From assembly GCA_900544065.1 (NCBI GenBank), contig UQTR01000003.1:4811-68810 (forward strand): DNA of 64,000 nucleotides, read 5' to 3'. The notes below the pieces were generated by a model that was not told the origin of the DNA, did no database searches, and saw only the letters and a list, made by a program, of their open reading frames with translations. Within the stretch, counting starts at the first letter, position 1, and each line of letters starts with the position of its first letter. The translations under genes and the position numbers were made by a program. This document shows positions 33,440 to 42,879 of the stretch, one piece after another. Source of the DNA: an uncultured Collinsella sp. Lineage in GTDB: Bacteria; Actinomycetota; Coriobacteriia; Coriobacteriales; Coriobacteriaceae.

Positions 33440-34279
33440 ATGTATAAGATCCTGGAGAAGACGCAGTTCTCGGAGAAGGTGTTCAAGTTCCGCATCGAGG
33501 CGCCTGCAATCGCCAAGCATGCGCACGCTGGACAGTTCCTCATGGTCCGCGCCAACGAGACGGGCGAGCGCGTCCCGTTTACCCTGGCCGGCTGGAACGG
33601 TGACGAGGGCTGGGTCGAGTTCATCTTCATGGTGATCGGCAAGACCACCGAGATGCTTTCCACCTACGAGGCCGGCGAGTCGCTGCGCGACGTCGTGGGC
33701 CCGCTGGGCGTTCCTACCGAGATGGCCGAGGGCCCCTGCGCCGTCATTGGCGGCGGCGTCGGCCTGGCAATTGCCTTCCCGGTAGCCAAGCACCTGGTCG
33801 AGACCGGCCACGAGGTCCACGCCATCATGGGCGCCCGTACCAAGGACCTCCTGCTCATGGAGGACCAGTTCCGCGAGCTCCTCGACGAGGACCACATCCA
33901 CATCACCACTGACGACGGCTCCTACGGCGAGCAGGGCGTTGTCACCGCTCCGCTGGAGCGCCTGCTGCAGGACAAGGCCGTGAGCCAGGTCTTCTGCGTC
34001 GGCCCCGTTCCGATGATGAAGTTCTCGACCCTCACCGCCCAGAAGTACGACACCCCCATCACCGCGTCCCTCAACCCCATCATGGTTGACGGCACCGGCA
34101 TGTGCGGCTGCTGCCGCGTCGAGGTGGGCGGCGTGACCAAGTTCGCTTGCGTCGACGGCCCCGACTTCGATGCCACCCTGGTCGACTGGGATGACCTTCG
34201 TGCCCGCCAGGCCGCTTACCGTTCCGAAGAGGGCGAGTCCCTCAAGGCCTATGAGGAAAAGAGCTGCGCATGCCACTAG
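33440..34279 (+). CDS. NfnA-like small subunit (FAD / 2Fe-2S) of NADH-dependent ferredoxin:NADP oxidoreductase
   Basis: 279 residues. A ferredoxin-reductase fold with FAD-binding RVPFTLAGW, NAD-binding CAVIGGGVGLAIAFP and a C-terminal [2Fe-2S] site DGTGMCGCCRV…FACVDGPDF. This is the PyrK/NfnA arrangement. With the next gene it forms Nfn, which couples NADH and ferredoxin to NADP by electron bifurcation in anaerobes. The two genes overlap by 10 bp, indicating one complex. GAGAGGGG precedes the ATG. Confidence 0.85.
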   Translation: MYKILEKTQFSEKVFKFRIEAPAIAKHAHAGQFLMVRANETGERVPFTLAGWNGDEGWVEFIFMVIGKTTEMLSTYEAGESLRDVVGPLGVPTEMAEGPCAVIGGGVGLAIAFPVAKHLVETGHEVHAIMGARTKDLLLMEDQFRELLDEDHIHITTDDGSYGEQGVVTAPLERLLQDKAVSQVFCVGPVPMMKFSTLTAQKYDTPITASLNPIMVDGTGMCGCCRVEVGGVTKFACVDGPDFDATLVDWDDLRARQAAYRSEEGESLKAYEEKSCACH

Positions 34280-35679
34280 TTAACGGTCGTTTCGTTGCCG
34301 ATATGAAGTCGCCCCGCACCCCCGATAACGAGGAGCCGGCTGCCGAGCGCGCCTGCGACTTCCGCCCCGTCGACAAGGGCTTCACCGAGGAGATGGCGCT
34401 GGCCGAGGCCGAGCGCTGCCTCAACTGCAAGAAGCCGTTCTGTGTTGAGGGCTGCCCCGTCAACATCAACATCCCCCGCTTTATCGAGCAGATCCGCGAG
34501 AAGGACTTCGGCGGCGCTCTCGATACCATCCGCGAGGACTCCATGCTTCCCGCCATCTGCGGCCGCGTCTGCCCGCAGGAGAACCAGTGCGAGGGCAAGT
34601 GCATCCGCGGCAAGAAGTCCGAGCCCGTGGCCATCGGCCAGCTCGAGCGCTTCCTGGGTGACCGCCCCGAGCTCGCCTCCACGCCCAAGATGGCCCCCAA
34701 GAACGGCAAGAAGGTCGCCGTCGTCGGTTCCGGCCCGTCCGGCATCACCTGCGCCGGCGAGCTCGCCCGTAACGGCTTTGACGTCACCGTCTTCGAGGCT
34801 TTCTTCACCGGCGGCGGCGTGCTGGTCTACGGCATCCCCGAGTTCCGTCTGCCCAAGGCAGTCGTCAAGCGCGAGATTGACGGCCTGGAGGACATGGGCG
34901 TTAAGTTTGAGTACAACTCCGTCGTGGGCAACATGGCCACGGCCGAGGAGCTGTTCGAGCAGGGCTTCGACGCCATCTACGTGGCGACCGGCGCCGGCCT
35001 GCCCAAGTTCCTCAACGTCCCCGGCGAGAACCTGCCCAACGTCTTCTTCGCTAACGAGTACCTCACCCGCGTGAACCTGATGAAGGCCAACAAGTTCCCC
35101 GAGTACGACACCCCCACCAAGCACGGCAAGAACGTCGTCGTCTTTGGCGGCGGCAACGTGGCTATGGACGCCGTCCGTACCGCCAAGCGCCTGGGCGCCG
35201 AGCACGCCATCATCGCCTACCGTCGTACCGAGGACGAGATGCCCTGCCGTCGCGCCGAGCTGCACCATGCTAAGGCCGAGGGCGTCGAGGTTCTGCCGCT
35301 CGTCTCCCCGCTCGAGTTTGTCGCTGGCGAGGACGGCTCCGTGTGCGCCGTCAAGGTCCAGAAGATGGAGCTCGGCGAGCCCGACGAGTCCGGCCGTCGT
35401 CGCCCGGTGCCCATCGAGGGCGCCATCGAGGAGATCCCCTGCGACGTCGCGATCTCGGCTATCGGCACCAACGCCAACCCCTTCGCTGCCAAGATCGGCG
35501 GCAAGATGGAGCTCAACAAGTGGGGCTACATCGTCGCCGACGAGGAGACCGGCCAGACCACCGATCCCCGCATCTGGGCCGGCGGCGACATCGTCACCGG
35601 TGCCGCTACGGTCATTCTGGCGATGGGCGCCGGCAAGAAGGCCGCCGCTTCCATCACCAAGAGCCTGCTGGGCGAGTAA
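34270..35679 (+). CDS. NfnB-like large subunit / glutamate synthase small-chain-type flavoprotein
   Basis: 469 residues. The N-terminus has two 4Fe-4S motifs (CLNCKKPFCVEGCPV and CGRVCPQENQCEGKC), then FAD-binding AVVGSGPSGITCAGELA and NADPH-binding VVFGGGNVAMDAVRTA, and the C-terminal FAD contact WAGGDIVTGAATVILAMG. Databases often call such proteins GltA. Pairing with the NfnA-like gene favours NfnB (bifurcating NADPH production) over glutamate synthase, as no large glutamate synthase subunit is present. Start overlaps the previous stop. Confidence 0.88.
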   Translation: MPLVNGRFVADMKSPRTPDNEEPAAERACDFRPVDKGFTEEMALAEAERCLNCKKPFCVEGCPVNINIPRFIEQIREKDFGGALDTIREDSMLPAICGRVCPQENQCEGKCIRGKKSEPVAIGQLERFLGDRPELASTPKMAPKNGKKVAVVGSGPSGITCAGELARNGFDVTVFEAFFTGGGVLVYGIPEFRLPKAVVKREIDGLEDMGVKFEYNSVVGNMATAEELFEQGFDAIYVATGAGLPKFLNVPGENLPNVFFANEYLTRVNLMKANKFPEYDTPTKHGKNVVVFGGGNVAMDAVRTAKRLGAEHAIIAYRRTEDEMPCRRAELHHAKAEGVEVLPLVSPLEFVAGEDGSVCAVKVQKMELGEPDESGRRRPVPIEGAIEEIPCDVAISAIGTNANPFAAKIGGKMELNKWGYIVADEETGQTTDPRIWAGGDIVTGAATVILAMGAGKKAAASITKSLLGE

Positions 35680-35707
35680 TCACCTGCAGCGCTAGCCACC
35701 AAACGGC

Positions 35708-35746
35708 AAAGTCCCCGTCGAGCACACGCCCGACGGGGACTTTTTC
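35708..35746 (+). terminator. Terminator of the nfnAB operon
   Basis: AAAGTCCCCGTCG pairs with CGACGGGGACTTT followed by TT. Confidence 0.9.
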
Positions 35747-35763
35747 TACGCCGGCCAACCCAT

Positions 35764-35795
35764 CACCACAAAGGGGACATGCACCTTTGTGGTGG
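35764..35795. repeat. CCACCACAAAGG stem repeat with GGGGACA core, copy a
   Basis: CACCACAAAGG pairs with CCTTTGTGGTG around GGACATGCA. One of five related copies in the window. Confidence 0.85.
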
Positions 35796-35827
35796 CTGGG
35801 GACTTGGCCGGCGAACCAATTCCGACG

Positions 35828-35887
35828 TTTGTCTCAATCTGTAACACCTGGAGCCGTTTCGGGCAGCTTGGTGTTACAGATTGAGAT
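35828..35887. repeat. TCTCAATCTGTAACA inverted repeat, copy 5
   Basis: TCTCAATCTGTAACA pairs with TGTTACAGATTGAGA, here with a perfect stem. Confidence 0.9.
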
Positions 35888-35923
35888 TTTGCTGAGGCCG
35901 AGGATAGGCGCCGTCACCAAAAC

Positions 35924-38900
35924 CTAGCGCTTGCGACGCTTGGTCGCGGCGATGCCGGCCGCGGCAACGGTTGCGCCGGCGATGCCTAGGGCGGCGACCG
36001 TCATCGCGGCGGAGTCACCCGTGCTGGCGAGCTCCGTGCCGCCGGACTTTTTGCCGTTCTTGCCCTTACCCTTGGACTTGTCCGTCGTCACCGTGGTCGT
36101 CGTCGAAGTCGAACCACCCGCAGGAGCCCCGGTACCGCCAGAGCCATCCGCACCGCCACCCTGCTCGCCGCCGCCAGGCGTCGGCTTGGGCTCCGGCTTG
36201 GGCCCGGGCTCCGGCTTGGGCTCGGGTGTCGCCTCATCGGTCACCGTAATCGTAATGTTCAGACGCTCGGAATACTCGCTGTACGACATGCCAGGGCGCT
36301 GTGCCGCAATGCGCACATACATGTTGCTATCGAGCGCAATAGGCTCGGTGTACTTTACGCGGCCTTCGTCACGGCAGGGGCAGGTGTCGTTGGTGGTGTA
36401 CCAAATCGTCGTGCCATCCTCGGCCGAAAGCTCCAGCTTCGTGCCCTTGGGCACCGTAATGTAGTTCTCCTTGGGCGACCATGCACCAAACGTCGTCGCA
36501 CCAATCGTCGCCGCCGGTCGCGCCGGTCGCACTGCCTCGGCAGACACGCGAACGTCGACCTGCTTGGACAGCGCCGTGCCGTCCACCGTCGCCGTCAACG
36601 TCGTCAAACCGGGCAGAGCACCATGCAGCACAAACGTCGCCGTGCCGTCCTCGCCCGTCACGGCCTGGGTGGCATCGACAGAGCAGATAGCCGAGGACTT
36701 CAGCCCAACACTAACCTTTGCGCCCGCAAACGGCTTGCCCGCCTTATCGGTCACGTGCGCCACCAGCTCAAAGTCACTGCCCTCAAGCATGGTCACGGCC
36801 TGCTCCACGTTGAGCTTGAGCTTGTCGGCACGAACGCCCACGACAAGCTCGCCACTTGCCCAGCGCGCCATGGCCGTGCCGGCGTAGTTGCGAGCACCGT
36901 CGAGTTTAAACGCCGCCGTCGAGCCCGCCTCACACGCGTCGGCGTAGCGAATACGCAGCACGCGCGACAGCGGCTTGCCATTGGGATCGTCCTGTTTGTC
37001 GAGCCACGTATACGTCACGTCGCCCAGCCCCTGCGCATCCAGCGCGGCCAGGGCATCGTCGCTCGCATCCATATACTGCGCAAACTCAACCTCGATGCAA
37101 TCGGTATAGGCATGGGCCGCGGCCACCTCGGGCGCCGCCGTCGACACCAAGCCAATGTTCACCTCAGTCTGAATCGGCGGCACGCGCAGCCAAGCCGAAC
37201 GCGCCTCCTCATACCCGTCCTTGGTCACGCGCACCTGATACCAGCCGGTCGGCGTATTCCAGTTGTAAGCACCGTCCGCACCCGTCGCAAGCGGATTGTC
37301 CTGCTCATACTCCTCGGCATCCCAACGCACCGCATTGGTACCGGCCGCATCGTCGGCGCTCCACAGCTCAACCGTCGCGCCTTCAACCGTATTGGACAGC
37401 AGGCCCTCGTACACCACGCCCGCAGGGTCGGGTGCGGCCTTGGCAGCCACATTGCGATAACGCGCCTCGAAGACCGACTGCATCTTCTCGTCCGAGATCA
37501 AGCCGTCCTTGTTGGCCTTGTAGACCTCGGTATCGGTCAGCTCGCCCCAGTTGACCGTAATACGATTCTGACACGCGCGCTCCACCTGCTCGCAGGCAAC
37601 ATCGTAGGCGCATTCGGCATTGGTCAGCTTAATCGCGCGCTCCGAACCTACGCTGGTCGAAGCCGCGTCATAGGCAGCGCCCACCACGGTACCCGCCGAA
37701 CCGGCCGTCAGCACGCCGGCGATTGTCATAATGGAGCCCACCGCCACATCGGTGCTGTCGTGGCAGAGCTGGCGATACAGCAGATCCTCAAACGCACGCG
37801 CCTTCTCCATGGCGTCACGCAGCGCGTAAATGCACTTCCAGTCGTCCTCGGTCTTCTCGGGCTTGGCAAGCAAGCGCGTATGCTGAAGCTCATAGCCCTC
37901 GCGCTCGCCCTTCACCTTCTGCATACGGACGTTCACGTTCTCCCAGTTCTTGCTGGCATCGTTCACGCCGTAAATGCCGGTAAAGATGCCGATGCCCTGG
38001 GTCGCCGCGGGAAACGCCTGGCCGGCCGCCTTCCACGCATCGGTCTTAAAGACCTGTCCGAACATCTCGCACTCGATCTTATAGCTCTTGAGCGAACGGA
38101 TCGTGCGGATGAGCTTCATATGGGCGCTCACGTCGCCGTTGAGCCTCCAAGCCATGAGCCATCCGCGCACCTTGGAGTTGTTGAGGCTATGGACCACATT
38201 CCAGTTGTCGTACAGGTTGTCCAGAATGTCGCACTGCATGGCAATCGAGTTAAACAAAAGCGCCTGGTTCTTGTTCTTATTGGAGTTCTCGATAAATTCC
38301 GACTCGATATAGGCCGTCTGCTCGCCATCGGGCGCGGCGACCTTAAAGCCCTTGACGGTATCGTCGTCAGCCGCCTTGTAGCTCAGCGAGCTGCCGAGCG
38401 CCTGGCCCAAATCGTTAAACCCGCTCGTCGATTGGCCGTTGTACTCGCTGGCCTTAATGCCCGCACACTTGTTGAGCGCTGCAGCGGTTGCGTCATTCCA
38501 GCTTCCGTATTGGTTGAGCTGGCCGATACCCATCGACTGGCCCACCAGATCCTCGGCCTGCTGGGCAATAAACTCCGCTCGCGATGCATGGTCGACGAGC
38601 TCCTTGATGGCCGCCGCATCCGCAGCGTTTGAGCCCTGGGCTGCCGCGAGTTCCTGATACCAATCCTCGCTGGTGCCGTAAGCATCCTCAAAGATCATCT
38701 TGTCCACATTGACGCCATAGCTGTCGCCCTGCTGGGTCAGCAGCGCCGACGACCCGCCGACCGCGGCCTTGAGCTCAGCCGCAAACTGCGCGGCCTCGTC
38801 GTTGCCAGCACCATCACCCTCGCCGTCGCTGGCGGCAGGGGCGCGACGAGCCTTACGGGCAGCTCCACCTTGGGCTTCGTCCTCTTTACCGTCCTTATCC

Positions 38901-41900
38901 TCCTCGGCAAACGCATCGGCGACCATCTGGTCAATCGCGTCGTTAAAGGCCTCGTCGACATCATTAAACGAGTTGTCCATCATATACTCGTGCCACTGCT
39001 GCACGGCATTCGAGAACTCCTGTTGGCGCTCCTCGGCCGCGGCGGAATGCTTTTTGGCCGAAGCGTTGGCGTCAAAACTCAGCATGGTCATAAGCTGAGC
39101 ATTGGAGATGCGGTAGGTCTGCGGCATAAAGATCTGCTCAAAGTTGCCGCAGTTCACATAGGTCGAGTCGTTTGCCTTGTTGAACTCATCGAGCAGTTTG
39201 AGATAGCCCTCGTCCACATACTCCGCCACATAGCGAACACGGGTGCCCTCGCGCGACTTTTGAGTCAGAGGAATCGTCACCGTCTTGCCATCCACGCAGT
39301 CCACGTACAGGTCGAGCGTGTCGGCGGCCTCTTCGTTTCCTACCTCGAGCGTGATATCGAACGTCCAGTAGGCGTTCTTCTTTTGCGGCAGATGATGGAA
39401 GGTCCACAGACTCTTGCCGGTGTCCTTGCCATCCTTGACCAGGTTTTGCGTACCGCCACGATACGTCACATCAAAGTTCCAGACCGAAGCACCCGGAACA
39501 TAGCGCACATAATTGCGAGCCGTCACCTCTGCGGCAGCGGCGGCAGCAGCGGTCGAGCCCACGCGCGCCTCGAGCGTCACACGCTCGGCGGCAAGCGTAT
39601 CCTGCGGCAGGTCGTATTCAATCTTGGCACGACCGAGTTTATTGGTCTTGCCGGTGTACTTTGCAGCCGAGGCGCCCACGCCCACGGTGAGCTGCACGCT
39701 CTTGCCCGGCGCTGCATAAACGTAGGCCACATTGCCCAGCAGGCTGTGAACGTCGGTGTTGTCGACCTCGATGCGCGATCCGCTAACCTCGAGTGTGGTG
39801 CTTCCCAGCGGCAATGTCACCTCGCCCAGCGTAATGAGCGGCGAGATGGCATAGGTGCCCGCGGCCTTAGGCTTAAAGCGCACAAACACATCGGCGCCCG
39901 CACTCTTCTTCATATCGAGAACGAGGTTGTCGCCCTCCCAAGTTGTGCCAGCCCACATGGCATCGGAGCTGGCGCCGGCTTCGCGAGCGCCTGCGGACAC
40001 ATCCTCGACGGCATCCTTGGCCAGCGGAATCTCAATCTTGGCAGCCTGGCTGTCCTTGAGCTCGTAATGAATGCGCAGCTCGGTCTCCACGCCGGTAACT
40101 GCGGGCGACTCGGCAATAACCGAGCCCGCCGTCAGCCCGCGCTCGGCACGATAGGTCTCCACGTCAAACGCGGGAACGTCGAGCGTCACATCGAGCTGCT
40201 TGCCGTCCTCGATCTTCACCTGTTTTTGCGCGACATGCTTACCCACGGTCAGTCCCAGGCGGCTAAACGTGGAATAGCTCGTCGCTTGGATGTCGTAGCT
40301 CGTCTTGTTAAAGGCGACGATAGTGTACGAACCGGCCTTAAGGCGCGGCGTCTCGGCCTTCATGATAGGCGTGGTGCCATCGTCTTCGTAACCCATCAGA
40401 TAGGTGACACCGTCGGCAACTAGCTTGCCGTCGGACGTACGGAACACCAGCACGCGGTTGGCTCCCTGGTAGTCGCCCTTGGTCGTGACCGTCGCCGTGC
40501 CCCAAGGCTTCAAGTCGATATCGACCTTGCCGGCCGAAGGCTTCACCGTCGCCGTCGCCCCACCCAGCTTGAGGCTGTCTTTGGGCACGAGCGTTATCTC
40601 CAGATCCTGGTCCGCGTCGGCAATGGCCTGCGACACCACGAGCGCTGTACCCTGGATACGGTAGTCGTTTTCCTTGTCGCCCTTGGCAGGTTTGAGCGTC
40701 TTGCCGCCGTTCTTCACCGTCAGATCGATGTTAACGAGACTATCGAGCTCAATGCGTTCGGTCTTATCCTGGCCTGCGACCGGTTCGAGATAGGCCACAT
40801 TGAGTTCAATCGCGCGCGAAGTCGGAATCTTGGTAAAGTCCTCCGCCTTAATCTCTCCGATATTCCATGTGCCCGTCATCTGGTCGCCCGGGCGCGCCAG
40901 CACCATGTCATAGTAACCGCTGAGCAAAATGCGCAGGGTGGCTGCTGTCTTGGAGAGAGCGTCCGCTGTAAAGCTGCCGTCATCGCCAACCGGCAACGGC
41001 GTGGACTGCCCCGCCTGCACGAGCACGGCCGCCGCGCCCTGGGGAAGTTTGCCCGTGATCTGGGCGGCCTCGCCCACCCACTCAAACGTGTAGGCAGGCT
41101 TCGAGGAATCGACGGAGTCCTTGCGATCGGCCACGGCATCGGCAAGCTTTTTGACCATCGAGGGGTTGCCAGCCGAATCGGTCGCATAGGCATAGATGGT
41201 CTGGCCTTCACTAAAGGGAATCGCATACGTTACGCCATCGATTGTCACGCGCTCATTATAGTCGCCCGGATAGCCCGCCTCACCAAACTGAAGATCGGGG
41301 TTCATCACGCGCAGGGCAACGGCATTATGGTTCGTCTCGTTTCCGTATCTCGTGTTCTCAAAAGCTCCCCACTCTATCATTTCCACGCTTTTGGGTAGCA
41401 CAATCTCTTTGCCGGCAATCGCAGGATCAAGAGAGGCGAACGCGTGCGCTCCGATATATTTAACGCCGTCGCCGATCGTCACCGACGACACATGCGAGCA
41501 CCCGTCAAAGGCATTGCGCTCAATCCGCTCCACCGTGCCCGGCACATTGATCTGCGTAAAGGTGAGCACTGTTGTGTCCGAGACATAGAACTGTGGCACG
41601 CCGCAATAGGCGAATGCAAGATAGTCGATAGTTTTGACCGAAGGCGGCAGCGTTGCCACCACCTTGTCGTCAAGTTGTTCACATTCCTTAAAGGCCTGCT
41701 CGGGAATCGTGGTAAAGGCCGCGTTGTTGGGCCAGGTTACCGTTTGGAGCGTCTTGCTTTTGTAGAATGCATAGCTCTTGAGCTCCTCGACCGAATCGGG
41801 CAGTGCGATCTCTTTGATGCTGCTGCCGCCCAAGCCTCCAACCGAGCGGACATGCGAATTAGGGGCGAAGGTGATCGATGTGAGCGCAGCGCTTCCCATA

Positions 41901-42544
41901 CCCGTAAGGCTTACGACATTTTTGTCGTCGATGGTCGAGGGCACCTCCAACGTGGTAATGCCCGCGTCGCCATACTCGATAGAAATTTCGTTGGTGAGGC
42001 TATCAATCGAGAAGTAGTACTGCGCGGGGGTCTGCTCGCCGGCCACGTAGCCATCGTCGTATTCGTCCTTTACGCCCGTGGCGCCCTTCGAGGTCATCCA
42101 GAGCCCAAGATCCTCATTCCAGGTTGCCTCGGCTTCGGCGGTCTCCTCCTGCTTCTGCTGTTCGGCGAGCTCCTTGCCCTCGACAAGATCGGTGGCAAGC
42201 GTACCCGCAGGTGTGCTCTCGGTCTGCCCGGCGCCCGTCAGGCCCGCCGCCGATGCAATCTCGGAGGCCGGGGGCGTAGGGGTGTCACCGGTATCGAGCA
42301 CCGTGGGGTCGGCAGCGCCGGCATCGGGCGCGGGGTCGGCGGAAGCAGAGTCTGACGTTTGGGCGTCAGCCGAATCGGCGGGAGCGGCGTCGGCTGCTTG
42401 GCCGTTATCCGTCTGCACAAAAGCGCCGTCGGTGGTGAGGGTCTCGGCAAACGCGCCCGCGGGCAACGAACCCGTCACCATGGTGAGGGTCACCGCGGCA
42501 ACGGTCAGGCGGCGGCAAAGCGCTCGAACAGTGGTCCACCTCAT
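35924..42544 (-). CDS. LAxTGD-anchored multidomain surface protein with BspA-type LRRs (2206 aa)
   Basis: A large cell-surface protein. Signal peptide 1-33 (cleavage after GAFA), acidic Ala-rich linker to ~150, then BspA/LRR_5 leucine-rich repeats at ~175-400 (SSIKEIALPDSVEELKSYAF, CSHVSSVTIGDGVKYIG). Several beta-sandwich segments follow, then a helical Gln/Asn-rich middle (~1150-1650). The C-terminal third has a carboxypeptidase-regulatory-like domain (VEGATVELWSADD), a Big_1-like domain (DKAGKPFAGAKVSVGL) and a chitobiase-C-like domain (TIWYTTNDTCPC). A Pro-rich PEPKPEP spacer leads to LASTGD, a hydrophobic helix and KRRKR, the classic sortase substrate end. GGAAAGGA precedes the ATG. A conserved 37-bp palindromic site lies 66 bp upstream. 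Its ligand is unknown; an adhesin role is inferred. Confidence 0.88.
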   Translation of the reverse strand: MRWTTVRALCRRLTVAAVTLTMVTGSLPAGAFAETLTTDGAFVQTDNGQAADAAPADSADAQTSDSASADPAPDAGAADPTVLDTGDTPTPPASEIASAAGLTGAGQTESTPAGTLATDLVEGKELAEQQKQEETAEAEATWNEDLGLWMTSKGATGVKDEYDDGYVAGEQTPAQYYFSIDSLTNEISIEYGDAGITTLEVPSTIDDKNVVSLTGMGSAALTSITFAPNSHVRSVGGLGGSSIKEIALPDSVEELKSYAFYKSKTLQTVTWPNNAAFTTIPEQAFKECEQLDDKVVATLPPSVKTIDYLAFAYCGVPQFYVSDTTVLTFTQINVPGTVERIERNAFDGCSHVSSVTIGDGVKYIGAHAFASLDPAIAGKEIVLPKSVEMIEWGAFENTRYGNETNHNAVALRVMNPDLQFGEAGYPGDYNERVTIDGVTYAIPFSEGQTIYAYATDSAGNPSMVKKLADAVADRKDSVDSSKPAYTFEWVGEAAQITGKLPQGAAAVLVQAGQSTPLPVGDDGSFTADALSKTAATLRILLSGYYDMVLARPGDQMTGTWNIGEIKAEDFTKIPTSRAIELNVAYLEPVAGQDKTERIELDSLVNIDLTVKNGGKTLKPAKGDKENDYRIQGTALVVSQAIADADQDLEITLVPKDSLKLGGATATVKPSAGKVDIDLKPWGTATVTTKGDYQGANRVLVFRTSDGKLVADGVTYLMGYEDDGTTPIMKAETPRLKAGSYTIVAFNKTSYDIQATSYSTFSRLGLTVGKHVAQKQVKIEDGKQLDVTLDVPAFDVETYRAERGLTAGSVIAESPAVTGVETELRIHYELKDSQAAKIEIPLAKDAVEDVSAGAREAGASSDAMWAGTTWEGDNLVLDMKKSAGADVFVRFKPKAAGTYAISPLITLGEVTLPLGSTTLEVSGSRIEVDNTDVHSLLGNVAYVYAAPGKSVQLTVGVGASAAKYTGKTNKLGRAKIEYDLPQDTLAAERVTLEARVGSTAAAAAAAEVTARNYVRYVPGASVWNFDVTYRGGTQNLVKDGKDTGKSLWTFHHLPQKKNAYWTFDITLEVGNEEAADTLDLYVDCVDGKTVTIPLTQKSREGTRVRYVAEYVDEGYLKLLDEFNKANDSTYVNCGNFEQIFMPQTYRISNAQLMTMLSFDANASAKKHSAAAEERQQEFSNAVQQWHEYMMDNSFNDVDEAFNDAIDQMVADAFAEEDKDGKEDEAQGGAARKARRAPAASDGEGDGAGNDEAAQFAAELKAAVGGSSALLTQQGDSYGVNVDKMIFEDAYGTSEDWYQELAAAQGSNAADAAAIKELVDHASRAEFIAQQAEDLVGQSMGIGQLNQYGSWNDATAAALNKCAGIKASEYNGQSTSGFNDLGQALGSSLSYKAADDDTVKGFKVAAPDGEQTAYIESEFIENSNKNKNQALLFNSIAMQCDILDNLYDNWNVVHSLNNSKVRGWLMAWRLNGDVSAHMKLIRTIRSLKSYKIECEMFGQVFKTDAWKAAGQAFPAATQGIGIFTGIYGVNDASKNWENVNVRMQKVKGEREGYELQHTRLLAKPEKTEDDWKCIYALRDAMEKARAFEDLLYRQLCHDSTDVAVGSIMTIAGVLTAGSAGTVVGAAYDAASTSVGSERAIKLTNAECAYDVACEQVERACQNRITVNWGELTDTEVYKANKDGLISDEKMQSVFEARYRNVAAKAAPDPAGVVYEGLLSNTVEGATVELWSADDAAGTNAVRWDAEEYEQDNPLATGADGAYNWNTPTGWYQVRVTKDGYEEARSAWLRVPPIQTEVNIGLVSTAAPEVAAAHAYTDCIEVEFAQYMDASDDALAALDAQGLGDVTYTWLDKQDDPNGKPLSRVLRIRYADACEAGSTAAFKLDGARNYAGTAMARWASGELVVGVRADKLKLNVEQAVTMLEGSDFELVAHVTDKAGKPFAGAKVSVGLKSSAICSVDATQAVTGEDGTATFVLHGALPGLTTLTATVDGTALSKQVDVRVSAEAVRPARPAATIGATTFGAWSPKENYITVPKGTKLELSAEDGTTIWYTTNDTCPCRDEGRVKYTEPIALDSNMYVRIAAQRPGMSYSEYSERLNITITVTDEATPEPKPEPGPKPEPKPTPGGGEQGGGADGSGGTGAPAGGSTSTTTTVTTDKSKGKGKNGKKSGGTELASTGDSAAMTVAALGIAGATVAAAGIAATKRRKR

Positions 42545-42610
42545 GGTCGTTCCTTTCCTGCAAACCTAAAGTCATCCAGCGTTATCGTCGTCCAAAAACA
42601 AAGCGAACGG

Positions 42611-42647
42611 TAGGTTCATATATACGAACCTACCGTTCTACCTGCGC
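42611..42647 (-). promoter_or_regulatory. Shared surface-regulon operator, site A
   Basis: The palindrome TAGGTTC…GAACCTA, followed (plus strand) by a conserved TACCTGCGC, is repeated at 44930 and 46810. Here the palindrome extends further, giving 17-base arms starting GAACGGTAGGTTC. It is 66 bp upstream of the 2206-residue gene. Probably recognised by the LuxR protein encoded at 46938. Confidence 0.75.
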
Positions 42648-42686
42648 AAACCACCACAAAGGAGACAGGCACCTTTGTGGTGGTTT
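42648..42686. repeat. CCACCACAAAGG stem repeat, copy b
   Basis: AAACCACCACAAAGG pairs with CCTTTGTGGTGGTTT around AGACAGGCA. It directly abuts operator site A. Confidence 0.88.
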
Positions 42687-42703
42687 TGGACTTGGCCGGC
42701 CAG

Positions 42704-42763
42704 TTTGTCTCGATCTGTAACAGTTAGAGGTCAAATTCCCCGCTTGGTGTTACAGATCGAGAC
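42704..42763. repeat. TCTCAATCTGTAACA inverted repeat, copy 6
   Basis: GTCTCGATCTGTAACA pairs with TGTTACAGATCGAGAC. Confidence 0.9.
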
Positions 42764-42788
42764 GTTATGTTGGCCACCCGCCGGTTCA

Positions 42789-42844
42789 TCTAAATCTGTA
42801 ACAGATAGAGCCGTTTCTGCTGGCTAGGTGTTACAGATTGAGAT
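42789..42844. repeat. TCTCAATCTGTAACA inverted repeat, copy 7
   Basis: TCTAAATCTGTAACA faces TGTTACAGATTGAGA; one pair is lost. It ends 36 bp before the stop codon of the next surface gene. Confidence 0.88.
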
Positions 42845-42879
42845 CTTGCTGAGGTGGAAACGAGGGCCTCCGCCGAAAC